Positions 35,623 through 43,845 of a stretch of 64,000 nt of DNA are shown here, piece by piece. Source of the DNA: Bacteroidales bacterium (GTDB lineage: Bacteria; Bacteroidota; Bacteroidia; Bacteroidales; P3). The DNA lies in contig JAFVBB010000018.1 in NCBI GenBank assembly GCA_017480225.1, forward strand, positions 1 to 64,000. Direction: 5' to 3'. Each line of letters starts with the position of its first letter. The first letter of the stretch is position 1. The position numbers and the translations under genes are program-made. The notes below the pieces were generated by a model. The model was not told the origin of the DNA and made no database searches. It saw nothing but the letters and a program-made list of their open reading frames with translations.

Positions 35623-36657
35623 CTATTCATTTTTCACTTCTTTCCAACACTGCGGGTCGGCGGCATAGAAGTCGTGGGTATAGCCGTAGGTCACAGCGGG
35701 GCAACCGCGGCAGAAGCGCAGCAGCTCGCACCGGTGGCACTTCTCAAAACGCTCGTACTGGCGGAAGGCATCCATTTGGGGCGATGTCCACAGGTCGTAG
35801 AGCGGTGTCTCGAAGATGTTGCCCACCACGCTGTCGAAGCGGCGGCAGGCCATCACGTCGCCGTTGGGGAGTATGGTGAAATGGCCGTGGCCGCAGTTGC
35901 AGCCGTCGTACACCGTGTCCTCGTCCAGCCCCTCGGGTATCTTGAAGCGTCCAATCTCGTGCAGGTACAGCCCCCACAGGTGGTCTTTCAGGTTGAAGGT
36001 GGTCTTGCAACCGCTGCCGTACTCCATGTATTTCTTCCAGCACGTGTCGAGCACTTCGCGGTACTGCCGCGGGCTGAGGTGCGCGCTCTTCTCGGTGCTT
36101 GTGGGGCAATAGCGCGCGAAGGCGAAGACGTCGACCCCGTGCCTCACCACGGTGTCGATAATCTCAGTCATCTGCCCGGCGTTCACGCCCGACACGGTGG
36201 TCATCACCGCCACGCGTATCCCGGCCTTGTGCAGCACCGCTATCTTCTCCAGCGTGGTGTCGAAGGAGCCGGGCTTGCGCATCATGTCGTGGGTGGCGCG
36301 GTTGCCGTCGATGCTCAGCTGGTACTTCTCGCAGCCGAGGCTCTTCAGCCTACGGCAGCTCTCGTCGTTCAGGTGGAAGGGGTTGCCCAGTATGGTGAAC
36401 GGAATGCCGTGCGCCTTGACGTAGGCCAGTATGTCCCACACATGGGGGTGTAGAAGGGGGTCGCCGCCCGTGATGTAGAGGTAGGGGCGGCGGCCGCCCA
36501 TCCTGTCGCACATGTCCAGGCAGCCGTCAACCACCCTCCGTGCACGCTCCACGCTGACCGACAGCAACTCTGGGTGCCCTTCGGAGAAGATGTAGCAATG
36601 CTTGCAACGCTGGTCGCACAGGTCGGTGATGTGCCACTGGAAGGAGAAAAACTGCAT
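35623..36657 (-). CDS. Radical SAM/SPASM peptide maturase
   Basis: 344 residues. The radical SAM cluster is C14-x3-C18-x2-C21 (CDQRCKHC); GGDPLLHP is the SAM-binding GGE-type motif. The C-terminal SPASM-type region has CNCGHGHF, VMACRRF, then CHRCELLRFCRGCP for auxiliary clusters. Such enzymes install thioether, C-C or related crosslinks in ribosomal peptides. Its immediate upstream neighbour (18 bases) is a short Cys-repeat peptide that is the obvious substrate. HxlR regulator, ferredoxin-like protein and nitroreductase share the operon. Confidence 0.88.
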   Translation of the reverse strand: MQFFSFQWHITDLCDQRCKHCYIFSEGHPELLSVSVERARRVVDGCLDMCDRMGGRRPYLYITGGDPLLHPHVWDILAYVKAHGIPFTILGNPFHLNDESCRRLKSLGCEKYQLSIDGNRATHDMMRKPGSFDTTLEKIAVLHKAGIRVAVMTTVSGVNAGQMTEIIDTVVRHGVDVFAFARYCPTSTEKSAHLSPRQYREVLDTCWKKYMEYGSGCKTTFNLKDHLWGLYLHEIGRFKIPEGLDEDTVYDGCNCGHGHFTILPNGDVMACRRFDSVVGNIFETPLYDLWTSPQMDAFRQYERFEKCHRCELLRFCRGCPAVTYGYTHDFYAADPQCWKEVKNE

Positions 36658-36675
36658 GGCTGTGGCTCTTTTGGA

Positions 36676-36885
36676 TTACTTTGCGCCGCACGAGCTGCCG
36701 CAGGCGCTTGGCTTCTCGGGTTCGGCCGCGCCGCAGGCGCTGCCGCAGGCACTGGGTTTCTCGGGCTCAGCCGCGCCGCAGGCGGTGGGCTTGGCGGGTT
36801 CGGCCGCGCCGCAGGCGCTGCCACAGGCACTCGGGGTCTGCTCTGCAAACGAGGCCACGTAGCCTCCAAAGTCTGCTCTCTTCAT
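36676..36885 (-). CDS. Cys-rich ACG-repeat RiPP precursor peptide
   Basis: 69 residues from MKRADFGGYVASFAEQ; a longer reading starting at 36933 would run into the preceding HxlR gene. A short leader of about 19 residues is followed by repeats built from ACGSACGAAEPEKPS: ACG-x appears six times and the peptide ends CGSSCGAK. Each repeat ends in a proline/lysine linker that could be a cleavage site. At DNA level the repeats are about 45 bases long and nearly identical. With a radical SAM/SPASM enzyme directly downstream it is almost certainly a ribosomally made, modified peptide. The product and its activity are unknown. Confidence 0.8.
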   Translation of the reverse strand: MKRADFGGYVASFAEQTPSACGSACGAAEPAKPTACGAAEPEKPSACGSACGAAEPEKPSACGSSCGAK

Positions 36886-36913
36886 CGTGTGTGTTGTTTT
36901 TGGTGAATAATGG

Positions 36914-37285
36914 TTATTTGTCTTTGTGGGCATTCTTGCGGTCCACGATTATTTCCTCAAAGTGCTCCATGCCCCACGACAGGAGGCCGTCAAGGTGAGG
37001 CATCAGGCTGGCGCCGCGCTCGGTGAGGCGGTACTCCACCCTCGGCGGCACCTCCGTGAACACCTCGCGGCTCACGATGCCGTCCGCCTCCATGTTGCGC
37101 AGCACGCTGGTGAGCATCTTCTGCGATATGTCGGGTATCATCCGCCACAGGTCTTTGAACCTCAGCACCCCGTGCTGCTCAAGCGTGTAGAGCACCAGCA
37201 GCGACCATTTGTCGGTGAGGCGCGAGACCACGTTGCGCACCGGGCAATCGGGGAAGGCGGCGTTGATTATCTCTTTTCTGTTCAT
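36914..37285 (-). CDS. HxlR-type winged-helix regulator
   Basis: 123 residues from MNRKEIINAAFPDCPVRNVV; the ATG 20 codons upstream precedes the promoter motif at 37305-37312 and is not used. DCPVRN, then LTDKWSLLVLYTL, GVLRFKDLWRMIPDISQKML and PPRVEYRLTERGASL are the family marks. HxlR proteins sense redox or electrophile stress through an N-terminal Cys, present here in DCPV. It is the first gene of the RiPP operon and probably controls it. Confidence 0.88.
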   Translation of the reverse strand: MNRKEIINAAFPDCPVRNVVSRLTDKWSLLVLYTLEQHGVLRFKDLWRMIPDISQKMLTSVLRNMEADGIVSREVFTEVPPRVEYRLTERGASLMPHLDGLLSWGMEHFEEIIVDRKNAHKDK

Positions 37286-37304
37286 TGCGTTGTGTTTTCG
37301 GCTG

Positions 37305-37312
37305 CAAAGATA
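37305..37312 (-). promoter_or_regulatory. -7 promoter element of the HxlR/RiPP operon
   Basis: TATCTTTG on the minus strand, 20 bases before the HxlR start at 37285. No other promoter-like motif is seen inside the operon, whose gaps are all below 30 bases. Confidence 0.6.
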
Positions 37313-37587
37313 CGCCAAATTTTCCTTTTTGCCGTTGCTTACCAAACGTCAATACACGCACCTGGAGGTTAGTATTGCTGATTGCCAGTGGTCCCAGTTC
37401 CTGCCTGTCCTGCATCCACCCGGTGCCGCCGGGGCGCAATATGCCGCGCTGCTGCGTGTGCCGTCGCAATATTAATGGAGTGAATTGTACCTCGCAAAGT
37501 GTGTGGTAATGTATTGATATTTAGTTCTGTATGTATTTGAGTGTGGATAATTGCGCTTGCAAGCGTCTCATTTTCAGCGCTAACAAA

Positions 37588-37723
37588 GCGCTGGGGCAAT
37601 GTCAACACCGTCTGTTCTTCGATTGTTCTTCGATTGTTCTCCGATTGTTCTTCGATTTGCAATCGAAGAACAATCGGACATCAATCGGACATCAATCGAA
37701 GAACAGGCCTCCCTGACGCGGCG
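37588..37723. repeat. Palindromic 11-bp-unit repeat element, copy A
   Basis: An 89-bp core (37615-37703) consists of four left units of type TTCTTCGATTG or TTCTCCGATTG, one central base, and four right units of type CAATCGAAGAA or CAATCGGACAT. Outer and inner unit pairs are perfectly complementary, the middle ones partly. The left flank (GCGCTGGGGCAATGTCAAC then ACCGTCTG) and the right flank (CAGGCCTCC...GCGGCG) are shared with other copies. The rest of the 570-base gap between the HxlR and ROK genes holds only the two promoters. Confidence 0.85.
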
Positions 37724-37763
37724 TGATTTTATGCCGGAAGGCCGCGAAATACGTTTTTTTTTG

Positions 37764-37771
37764 TATATTTG
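37764..37771 (+). promoter_or_regulatory. -7 promoter element for the ROK kinase/GH92 operon
   Basis: TATATTTG after a T8 run, 85 bases before the ROK start at 37856. Confidence 0.55.
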
Positions 37772-37855
37772 CACCGTGAAACTGTCGTCCGGGCTCGCCG
37801 TGCGGCAGTCGGATAGGTCTATTATTGTGATAAATAGAAAAAAACAAGAATAAAG

Positions 37856-38794
37856 ATGAAGTATTCGATTGGAGTTGACATGGGCGGCACCAACACCGAC
37901 ATGGGCTTGGTGACCGAGAACGGCAATATTGTGCAGCGCCGGAACATTCCGACCAATGCCTACACAGAGCTGGAGCCTTACGTGCGCGACATGATGCGCG
38001 AGATAGAGAGCATGGTCGACGGGCAGTCGGCCATCGACGGCATGGCTGTGCAGTTGGAGGGCATCGGCATCGGCGCGCCTAACGGCAATTTCTACACCGG
38101 CTGCGTTGACAATGCCCCCAACCTCACCATCAAGGGCAACCTCAACTTCGCCAAGGAGATACATCGCTACCGCGACGTGCCGGTGGTGCTGAGCAACGAT
38201 GCCAACGCGGCGGCCTACGGCGAGTATGTCTACGGCGGCGCGCGCGGCATGAGGCACTTCATCATGTTCACGCTGGGCACCGGCGTGGGCAGCGGCATTG
38301 TGGTCGATGGCAAGCTGGTGCACGGCTCGACCGGCGCGGCAGGCGAACTGGGCCACAACATCCTTGTGCCCCATGGACGCCGTTGCTCGTGCGGACGCGA
38401 GGGCTGCCTTGAGACCTACACCTCGGCACGCGGCATCGTGCAGACCTATTGCGAGCTGGCTCACGTCGAGCCCTCGCCCGAGATTACCAGCAAGCACATC
38501 GGCGAGCTGGCGCACCAGGGCGACCCGGTGGCCTTGAAGACATGGGAGACGGTGGCCGACCAGCTGGGACTGGCCATGGCCAACAGCGTGACCTTCTCCG
38601 CCCCCGAGGCCATCTTCCTCATGGGCGGCCCGGCGCAGGTGGGCGAGCCCCTGCTCAAGCCCCTGCGCGCGGCTTTCGACAAGTACCTGCTCAACATCTA
38701 CCAGGGCACCTGCCAGATCCGCATGAGCGAGCTTCGTGCCAACGAGGTGGCCATACTCGGTGCCGCGGCGTTGCTGAAAATGAAGGAGCAGTGA
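37856..38794 (+). CDS. ROK family sugar kinase (glucokinase-like)
   Basis: 312 residues. ATP site GVDMGGTNTDMGLV at the N-terminus, catalytic LSNDANAAAYGEYVYGG, GTGVGSGIVVDGKLVHG, GELGHN and the ROK zinc motif GRRCSCGREGCLETY are all intact. It phosphorylates a hexose, probably glucose or mannose. Its stop overlaps the start of the GH92 mannosidase by one base (TGATG), so released mannose is a likely source of substrate. Confidence 0.9.
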   Translation: MKYSIGVDMGGTNTDMGLVTENGNIVQRRNIPTNAYTELEPYVRDMMREIESMVDGQSAIDGMAVQLEGIGIGAPNGNFYTGCVDNAPNLTIKGNLNFAKEIHRYRDVPVVLSNDANAAAYGEYVYGGARGMRHFIMFTLGTGVGSGIVVDGKLVHGSTGAAGELGHNILVPHGRRCSCGREGCLETYTSARGIVQTYCELAHVEPSPEITSKHIGELAHQGDPVALKTWETVADQLGLAMANSVTFSAPEAIFLMGGPAQVGEPLLKPLRAAFDKYLLNIYQGTCQIRMSELRANEVAILGAAALLKMKEQ

Positions 38795-41403
38795 TGAGGA
38801 GACTGTGCATCATCGCGGCGGCCCTGCTGATGACCGCCTGCGGCGGCGGAAAGCTGACGTCGTACGTCAACCCGCTGGTTGGCACCGACGGCCACGGCCA
38901 CACCTTCCCCGGCGCCATTGTGCCTTTCGGCCAGATTCAGCCCTCGCCCGACACCCGCCTGGAGGGGTGGGACGGCTGCAGCGGCTACCATTACAGTGAC
39001 GACACCATCTTCGGCTTCAGCCACACCCACCTCAGCGGCACCGGTGTGGAGGACTACTGCGACGTGCTGCTCATGCCGGTCACCGGGTCGTGGAATGCAG
39101 AGGACGGCGAGTGGCGCGAGGCCTACAAGAGCCATTTCTCCCACCGCAACGAGACGGCCAGGGCCGGATACTACAAGGTGCTGCTCGACCGCTCGAACAC
39201 CATTGTCGAGCTTTCGGCCGACCGCCGTGTGGCCTACCACGCCTACACCTACGCGGGCGACACCGATAACGCCTTTGTGATCGACCTCCGCCACCGCGAC
39301 GTGCTGCTGAGCGGCAAGGTGATGCAGCGCGATGGTATGCTGGTGGGCTGGCGCGAGAGCAGCCAGTGGAACCCCGACCAGCACTTGCATTTCGCCCTGG
39401 TGAGCGACACACCGTGGAGCGATGTAATCTACAGCGCCGACTCCACGCAGGCAGTGGTGCGCTTCCCGCGGGGGGTCAAGCGCGTGGAGCTGAAGGTGGC
39501 CATAAGCGGGGTGGACATAGATGGTGCCGTGTGCAACCTCAACGCGGCGCAGCACAGCAACTTCGAGGGTGCGCGCCGCGCCGCCGACCGCACCTGGGAG
39601 GAGGCTCTCGGCAAGCTGAAGGCAGACGGCGGTACCCGCGAGCAGCGCCGCTGCTTCTACACCGCGCTCTACCACTGCATGACGGCTCCTTACCTGTGGA
39701 GCGACGCCGACGGGCGCTACCGAGGCACCGACAACAAGATACACGCCGTGGACCCGGGGCGCGAGGTTTACACCGTGTTCTCACTTTGGGACACCTACAG
39801 GGCTCTGCACCCCCTGCTCACGCAGATTGAGCCGGAGCGCACGCTCGACTTCGTCTACACCGCCATGAAGCAGTTCGAGCAGGGCGGCGAGCTGCCCATG
39901 TGGGAGCTGGCCAGCCACGAGACCCACTGCATGATTGGCTACCACGCGGCACCGATGCTGCTGGAGGCATACCAGTACCTGTCCAGCCCGGACGGCACGC
40001 TGGCTGGTTTCACCCCGGGGCAGATACTCGCCGCCATGGTGGCCACGAGCAACCGTACGCCCGAGCACCGCGCCTACGCCGAGCAGGGCTACCTCTCTTC
40101 GGAGGTTGACAATGAGAGCGTGAGCAAGACCCTTGAGTATGCCTACGACGACTGGTGCATCGCTCAGATGGCTGAGATTGCCGGCGACACCGCCGCTGCC
40201 CGCACCTACTGGCTGCGCAGCCAGAGCTGGCAGAACGTCATGGATGCCGACTGCTTCGTGCACCCGCGCCGCAACGGCGCTTGGGTCACCCCGTTCGACC
40301 CCACCGAGGTGAACAACCACTTCACCGAGGCCAACTCGTGGCAATACAGCACCTACGTGCCCCACGACGTGGCCGAGTGGGCCGCAAGGCTCGGCGGCAC
40401 AGACAGCGCGTTGGCTTTCCTCGACAGCCTCTTCGAGGGCGGAAGCACCATGAGCGGCCGCGACCAGAGCGACATCACCGGACTCATTGGCATGTATGCC
40501 CACGGCAACGAGCCCAGCCACCACGCGGCCTGGCTCTACTCTCTGCTGGGCAAGCCGCAAAAGACAGAGATGTATGTGCACCGCATACTCGACGAGATGT
40601 ACACCAGTCGCCCCGACGGCCTTTGCGGCAACGAGGACTGCGGCCAGATGAGCGCCTGGTATGTGCTTGCCGCGCTGGGGCGCTACGAGGTGTGCCCTGG
40701 CAGTGGCCAGTGGGTGGTCACCAAGCCCCTGTTCGACAACCACTTCTCGGTGCCTGAGGCTATGCCAGGGCGCCGCCTGGTCTGCCCCGACTCGCTCCGC
40801 ATCACGCCTGTGCCAGCCTTCGCCGACTGGCGGATGCAAAGCACGCGCGACCACGTGAGCGACAGCTCGGCTCAGTGGCCAGGGCGCCTGCGCTCGCAGC
40901 CGGTGCGCCACATAGAGGTGAAGACGCAAACCGACAAGCACGTGACCTACCTCACGCAGCCTGCCCCGCAATACACCGAGAACGGCCCCGAGGGCATGGT
41001 GGACAACATCTTTGGCACGGCCAACTATCGCATCGGCGGCTGGCAGGGCTGGCAGGAGGACATGGTGGCTGTGGTCGAGCTCGACGAGGAGCGCACCGTG
41101 CGCTCGGTCGGCGTGGATTGCTGCGAGCACATGCGGGCATGGGTGTTCTTCCCGACCGTCATTGACGTGGAGTACAGCAGCGACGGCAGCGTTTGGAAAC
41201 CCTTCGGAACGGTGGCCAACAGCCAGTTCGCCCCGGTGCACGACAGGCAGGAACAAATGCTGACCCACACCTTCACGGTCAGTGGCTCTGCCCGCGCCAA
41301 GTATTTGAGAATAAAGGCACACAACTACGGCGAGTTGCCGGCGTGGCACATCAGCGCCGGGCAGCAGGCGTGGGTGTTTGTCGATGAAATAATAGTGAGA
41401 TGA
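38794..41403 (+). CDS. GH92 family alpha-mannosidase, secreted lipoprotein
   Basis: 869 residues from MRRLCIIAAALLMTAC, a lipoprotein signal peptide; the frame is open 115 codons further upstream, but that part only shadows the ROK gene. GH92 marks: YVNPLVGTDGHGHTFPGA, GFSHTHLSGTG, SHETHCMIGYH, GLIGMYAHGNEPSHH and GNEDCGQMSAWYVL, which supply the calcium- and catalytic-base residues of this calcium-dependent exo-mannosidase family. A C-terminal discoidin-like part (ARAKYLRIKAHNYG) may bind sugar. It probably trims host or yeast N-glycan mannose at the cell surface. No SusCD pair adjoins. Confidence 0.9.
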   Translation: MRRLCIIAAALLMTACGGGKLTSYVNPLVGTDGHGHTFPGAIVPFGQIQPSPDTRLEGWDGCSGYHYSDDTIFGFSHTHLSGTGVEDYCDVLLMPVTGSWNAEDGEWREAYKSHFSHRNETARAGYYKVLLDRSNTIVELSADRRVAYHAYTYAGDTDNAFVIDLRHRDVLLSGKVMQRDGMLVGWRESSQWNPDQHLHFALVSDTPWSDVIYSADSTQAVVRFPRGVKRVELKVAISGVDIDGAVCNLNAAQHSNFEGARRAADRTWEEALGKLKADGGTREQRRCFYTALYHCMTAPYLWSDADGRYRGTDNKIHAVDPGREVYTVFSLWDTYRALHPLLTQIEPERTLDFVYTAMKQFEQGGELPMWELASHETHCMIGYHAAPMLLEAYQYLSSPDGTLAGFTPGQILAAMVATSNRTPEHRAYAEQGYLSSEVDNESVSKTLEYAYDDWCIAQMAEIAGDTAAARTYWLRSQSWQNVMDADCFVHPRRNGAWVTPFDPTEVNNHFTEANSWQYSTYVPHDVAEWAARLGGTDSALAFLDSLFEGGSTMSGRDQSDITGLIGMYAHGNEPSHHAAWLYSLLGKPQKTEMYVHRILDEMYTSRPDGLCGNEDCGQMSAWYVLAALGRYEVCPGSGQWVVTKPLFDNHFSVPEAMPGRRLVCPDSLRITPVPAFADWRMQSTRDHVSDSSAQWPGRLRSQPVRHIEVKTQTDKHVTYLTQPAPQYTENGPEGMVDNIFGTANYRIGGWQGWQEDMVAVVELDEERTVRSVGVDCCEHMRAWVFFPTVIDVEYSSDGSVWKPFGTVANSQFAPVHDRQEQMLTHTFTVSGSARAKYLRIKAHNYGELPAWHISAGQQAWVFVDEIIVR

Positions 41404-41633
41404 AAAAGAGACTGTTGACGGCCGCCGTCGCCATAGCGGCGCTGGCCACATTCTGTTCGTGCGGCTCCAAGCTGTGCTATTGCTATACCCCCGAGGCAAG
41501 CGGCGTCTATGAAAGTGAGCTCTATATTAGTGACGACCTGCCTTGCAACTCGCAGAGCATGGGCAACCGCACATGCGTGGAGCAGCACGAGCGCATGAAC
41601 CCCGGCGACATAGCCTACACCCCTGGCCGGTAG
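41400..41633 (+). CDS. Small Cys-containing lipoprotein
   Basis: 77 residues with signal peptide and lipobox (ALATFCSC, mature N-terminal Cys near residue 21), then five more cysteines. The ATG overlaps the GH92 stop by 4 bases. Function not recognised. A terminator follows. Confidence 0.65.
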   Translation: MKKRLLTAAVAIAALATFCSCGSKLCYCYTPEASGVYESELYISDDLPCNSQSMGNRTCVEQHERMNPGDIAYTPGR

Positions 41634-41663
41634 CAGGCAGCCGCTGTGGCGGCGCTTGGGTGA

Positions 41664-41728
41664 AGCCTGCTTCCTCATTCTTGGCTCCTGAAAACGAGCA
41701 CAATGAGGAAAGCGGGCTTTTTCTTTTT
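41664..41728 (+). terminator. Terminator of the ROK-GH92-lipoprotein operon
   Basis: A long stem (AGCCTGCTTCCTCATT pairing with AATGAGGAAAGCGGGCT, one bulge, one wobble) followed by TTTTTCTTTTTG, 30 bases after the lipoprotein stop. Confidence 0.8.
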
Positions 41729-41866
41729 GTCCCACTTGTATGGAAAACAGCATCTGCGGCAAGGCTTGCCGAGTGCAGGCGTGCGCCTTTATGTGTGGTT
41801 GATTACCAGTGGGTTATGGAGTTATTGCTTTGTAATGTGCTGATAGTCAGTCCGAAGCGGCATTAA

Positions 41867-41996
41867 GGCAATGTCAACGCCATCTGTTCTTCGATTGTTC
41901 TCCGATTGTTCTTCGATTGTTCTTCGATTTTATATCGGAGAACAATCGAAGAACAATCGGACATCAATCGAAGAAAAGACCTCCGTGGAGCGGCGG
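41867..41996. repeat. Palindromic 11-bp-unit repeat element, copy B
   Basis: The 89-bp core (41887-41975) is TTCTTCGATTG, TTCTCCGATTG, two further TTCTTCGATT units, a central base, then the complementary set on the right with one CAATCGGACAT unit. Left flank GGCAATGTCAACGCCATCTG and right flank AAGACCTCCGTGGAGCGGCG align with copy A. It sits in the 486-base gap between the lipoprotein and the PepSY-like gene, which otherwise holds the operon terminator and a promoter. Confidence 0.85.
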
Positions 41997-42044
41997 CAGG
42001 GCGGCGCGGCAGGGGTGCTTTCTTGTGCCAGGGCTGAACTTTTT

Positions 42045-42076
42045 TTTGCATCATACGGAAAAATGGTGTATATTTG
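42045..42076 (+). promoter_or_regulatory. Complete -33/-7 promoter for the PepSY-like gene
   Basis: TTTG at 42045-42048 and TATATTTG at 42069-42076 with a 20-base spacer, a textbook Bacteroidota promoter, 44 bases before the ATG at 42120. Confidence 0.7.
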
Positions 42077-42119
42077 CAGTCTGAACAAGTGAAGTTTTGA
42101 CAGTAACAAACCTTTAGAT

Positions 42120-42593
42120 ATGAAGAAGATAGCCGTTGTCGCCGCTATGGCAGCCATGCTTTGCGGCGCAGCATTCGCGCAGAATGCAAAGCCTGTGGCC
42201 GAAAAGGACGTGGCTATAAAGCACGTCAAGGACTTTGAAAAACAGGTGTCAGAGCCCACCAACGTGAAGTGGTGGATGATTGACTCGTTGACCTACAAGG
42301 TGACCTTCACGAGCAAGGAGGGCAACCCGACGGCGCATGTGTACTCGAACAGGGGTGTGGAGAAGTTCTTCTTCGTGGAGAACCGCTACTGCCCGCACGC
42401 CATCAGCGACACCATAGCCCACATGTTCCCCGGCTACACGCTGCGCGAGCTGTGGGTGCGCAAGGTGCGTGGCAACAAGCAGACCTACCAGGCCCGCGTG
42501 GCCAAGATGGGCGGTTTCCTGTGGTGGAAGCGCGAAAAGGAGTCGAAGAAGCTCAACTTCGAGATTGACGGCAAGTTCATCTCCGCCGAGTAG
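42120..42593 (+). CDS. Secreted PepSY-like (BLIP-fold) protein
   Basis: 157 residues with a cleavable signal peptide (MAAMLCGAAFAQ). The mature part, with VKWWMIDSLTYKVTF, a second related strand set and a WWKREKE loop, resembles the small PepSY-like / beta-lactamase-inhibitor-like periplasmic proteins common in Bacteroidales. Function unknown. Single-gene unit with its own promoter and terminator. Confidence 0.65.
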   Translation: MKKIAVVAAMAAMLCGAAFAQNAKPVAEKDVAIKHVKDFEKQVSEPTNVKWWMIDSLTYKVTFTSKEGNPTAHVYSNRGVEKFFFVENRYCPHAISDTIAHMFPGYTLRELWVRKVRGNKQTYQARVAKMGGFLWWKREKESKKLNFEIDGKFISAE

Positions 42594-42619
42594 TGCAGGC
42601 AGGCCGCAGGCCTGGCAAT

Positions 42620-42661
42620 AAAGCACGCGCCCGGGGCACCAATGCTCCGGGCTCGTGCTTT
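42620..42661. terminator. Bidirectional terminator between PepSY-like and CDF genes
   Basis: A long GC-rich stem (AAAGCACG..CCCGG with CCGGG..CGTGCTTT) between convergent genes; A/T ends on both sides allow action in both directions. Confidence 0.75.
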
Positions 42662-42676
42662 GGTGTGTGGCGGCGT

Positions 42677-43600
42677 CTATCGGCAGTCGTGGTCGTGGCA
42701 GTGGCTGGCGGCTGTCTCCAGCTCGAGGGTGCTGTGGCCTATGCCAATCTCGCCGAGGGCGTGCTTGGCCCTGGCGGTGATGTCGTCGAGCATGGCTGGG
42801 TCGTCGATGACGAGGTGGGCTGTGAGCGCCGTCTCGGTGGTTGAGATGGGCCAGATGTGCAGGTGGTGCACCTCTCTCACGCCGCCGACCGAGGCCAGGC
42901 GCGAGGCCACCTCGTCGACGTCGAAGCCCTCGGGCACGGCGTCGGCGCTCATGCGCAGGCTCTCGGCCAGCAGGCTCCAGGTGCCGACGAGTATCACGGC
43001 GGCGATGACGAGGCCAATAATGGGGTCGATCACCGTCCAGCCGGTGTGCTTTATCACCACGCCGCTCACCACAACGCCAACGCTCACCAGTGTGTCGGCC
43101 AGCATGTGGAGGAAGGCTCCCCGGGTGTTGATGTCGTGCTGCTGTTGGCGTGCCAGCACCCATGCCGTGGCGCCGTTGATGATTATGCCCACAAGCGCCG
43201 TCCAGATGATGGCGTCTGCGGCCACGTCGGCCGAGTGCATCAGCTTGCGCACACTCTCCACCACTATGGCCCCTACGGCCACGAGGAGGATGATGGCGTT
43301 GAGCAGCGAAATGAGCACCGAGGCTTTGCGGTGGCCGTAGGTGAAACGCTTGGTGGTGTGGCTGGCGGCCAGTTTCAGCGCAACCATTGCCAGCAGCAGT
43401 GAGAAGACGTCGCTAAGGTTGTGCCCGGCGTCGCTGACCAGCCCGAGCGAGTGGCTTGCCACGCCGACCGTGGCCTCGACTATGACAAAGGCCAGGTTGA
43501 GCGCCACGGCGACGATGTAGATGGTGGAGAGGCTCTCGATGCGGTGAGAGTGGTGGTGATGGTGGTGGCCGCTGTGGCCGTGCTCATGATGGTGTTCCAT
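42677..43600 (-). CDS. czcD: Cation diffusion facilitator (zinc/cadmium efflux)
   Basis: 307 residues with a His-rich N-terminus (HHEHGHSGHHHHHHSH), six membrane helices and a cytoplasmic C-terminal ferredoxin-like domain. The transport site HNLSD in TM2 (SDAGHNLSDVFSLLLA) and the matching HMLAD in TM5 (AFLHMLADTLVSVG) are intact. It exports Zn, Co or Cd in exchange for protons. Single-gene unit behind a promoter at 43633-43640. The symbol is by family; the exact metal is not known. Confidence 0.88.
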   Translation of the reverse strand: MEHHHEHGHSGHHHHHHSHRIESLSTIYIVAVALNLAFVIVEATVGVASHSLGLVSDAGHNLSDVFSLLLAMVALKLAASHTTKRFTYGHRKASVLISLLNAIILLVAVGAIVVESVRKLMHSADVAADAIIWTALVGIIINGATAWVLARQQQHDINTRGAFLHMLADTLVSVGVVVSGVVIKHTGWTVIDPIIGLVIAAVILVGTWSLLAESLRMSADAVPEGFDVDEVASRLASVGGVREVHHLHIWPISTTETALTAHLVIDDPAMLDDITARAKHALGEIGIGHSTLELETAASHCHDHDCR

Positions 43601-43632
43601 TGTGGTTGTTGTTGGTGGTTATTAATCTTTTG

Positions 43633-43640
43633 CAAAATTA
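43633..43640 (-). promoter_or_regulatory. -7 promoter element for the cation efflux gene
   Basis: TAATTTTG on the minus strand, 33 bases before the ATG at 43600. Confidence 0.5.
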
Positions 43641-43779
43641 CTCATTTTCCCCCAACAACGAGCGTCGCCATAATTGGTGAGCGTGGGTGCAGGCCTGTGT
43701 CGTGCGTGTTGTTGCAATATGTTGGTTGTGTGGTTTCTGGCTTCGCCTTCCGGCGCGTCCTCGCTTTCGGCCAGTCAAC

Positions 43780-43823
43780 AAAAGCGCGCGGGCTGCCGCT
43801 TTTCTTCAAGCGTGCAGCCCGCG
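43780..43823 (-). terminator. Terminator after folC
   Basis: A 10-bp stem CGCGGGCTGC / GCAGCCCGCG with an inner GCTT/AAGC pairing, followed on the minus strand by GCTTTTGTTG. It closes the operon that starts with the thioredoxin-fold gene at 51482. Confidence 0.6.
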
Positions 43824-43845
43824 GCGAAGGCCCTGGATCAAGGTG

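Noticed and set aside
37615-37703. Direct 11-bp repeats that could suggest a CRISPR-like array
   Set aside because: Units are contiguous without unique spacers, are palindromically arranged and too short; no cas genes nearby.
38449-38793. Upstream extension of the GH92 frame by 115 codons
   Set aside because: It shadows the ROK kinase gene in another frame, and a proper lipoprotein signal peptide starts at 38794.
39781-41499. 572-codon open frame on the minus strand opposite GH92
   Set aside because: It is an antisense shadow caused by high GC; no family motifs, no promoter, and GH92 motifs on the other strand are intact.
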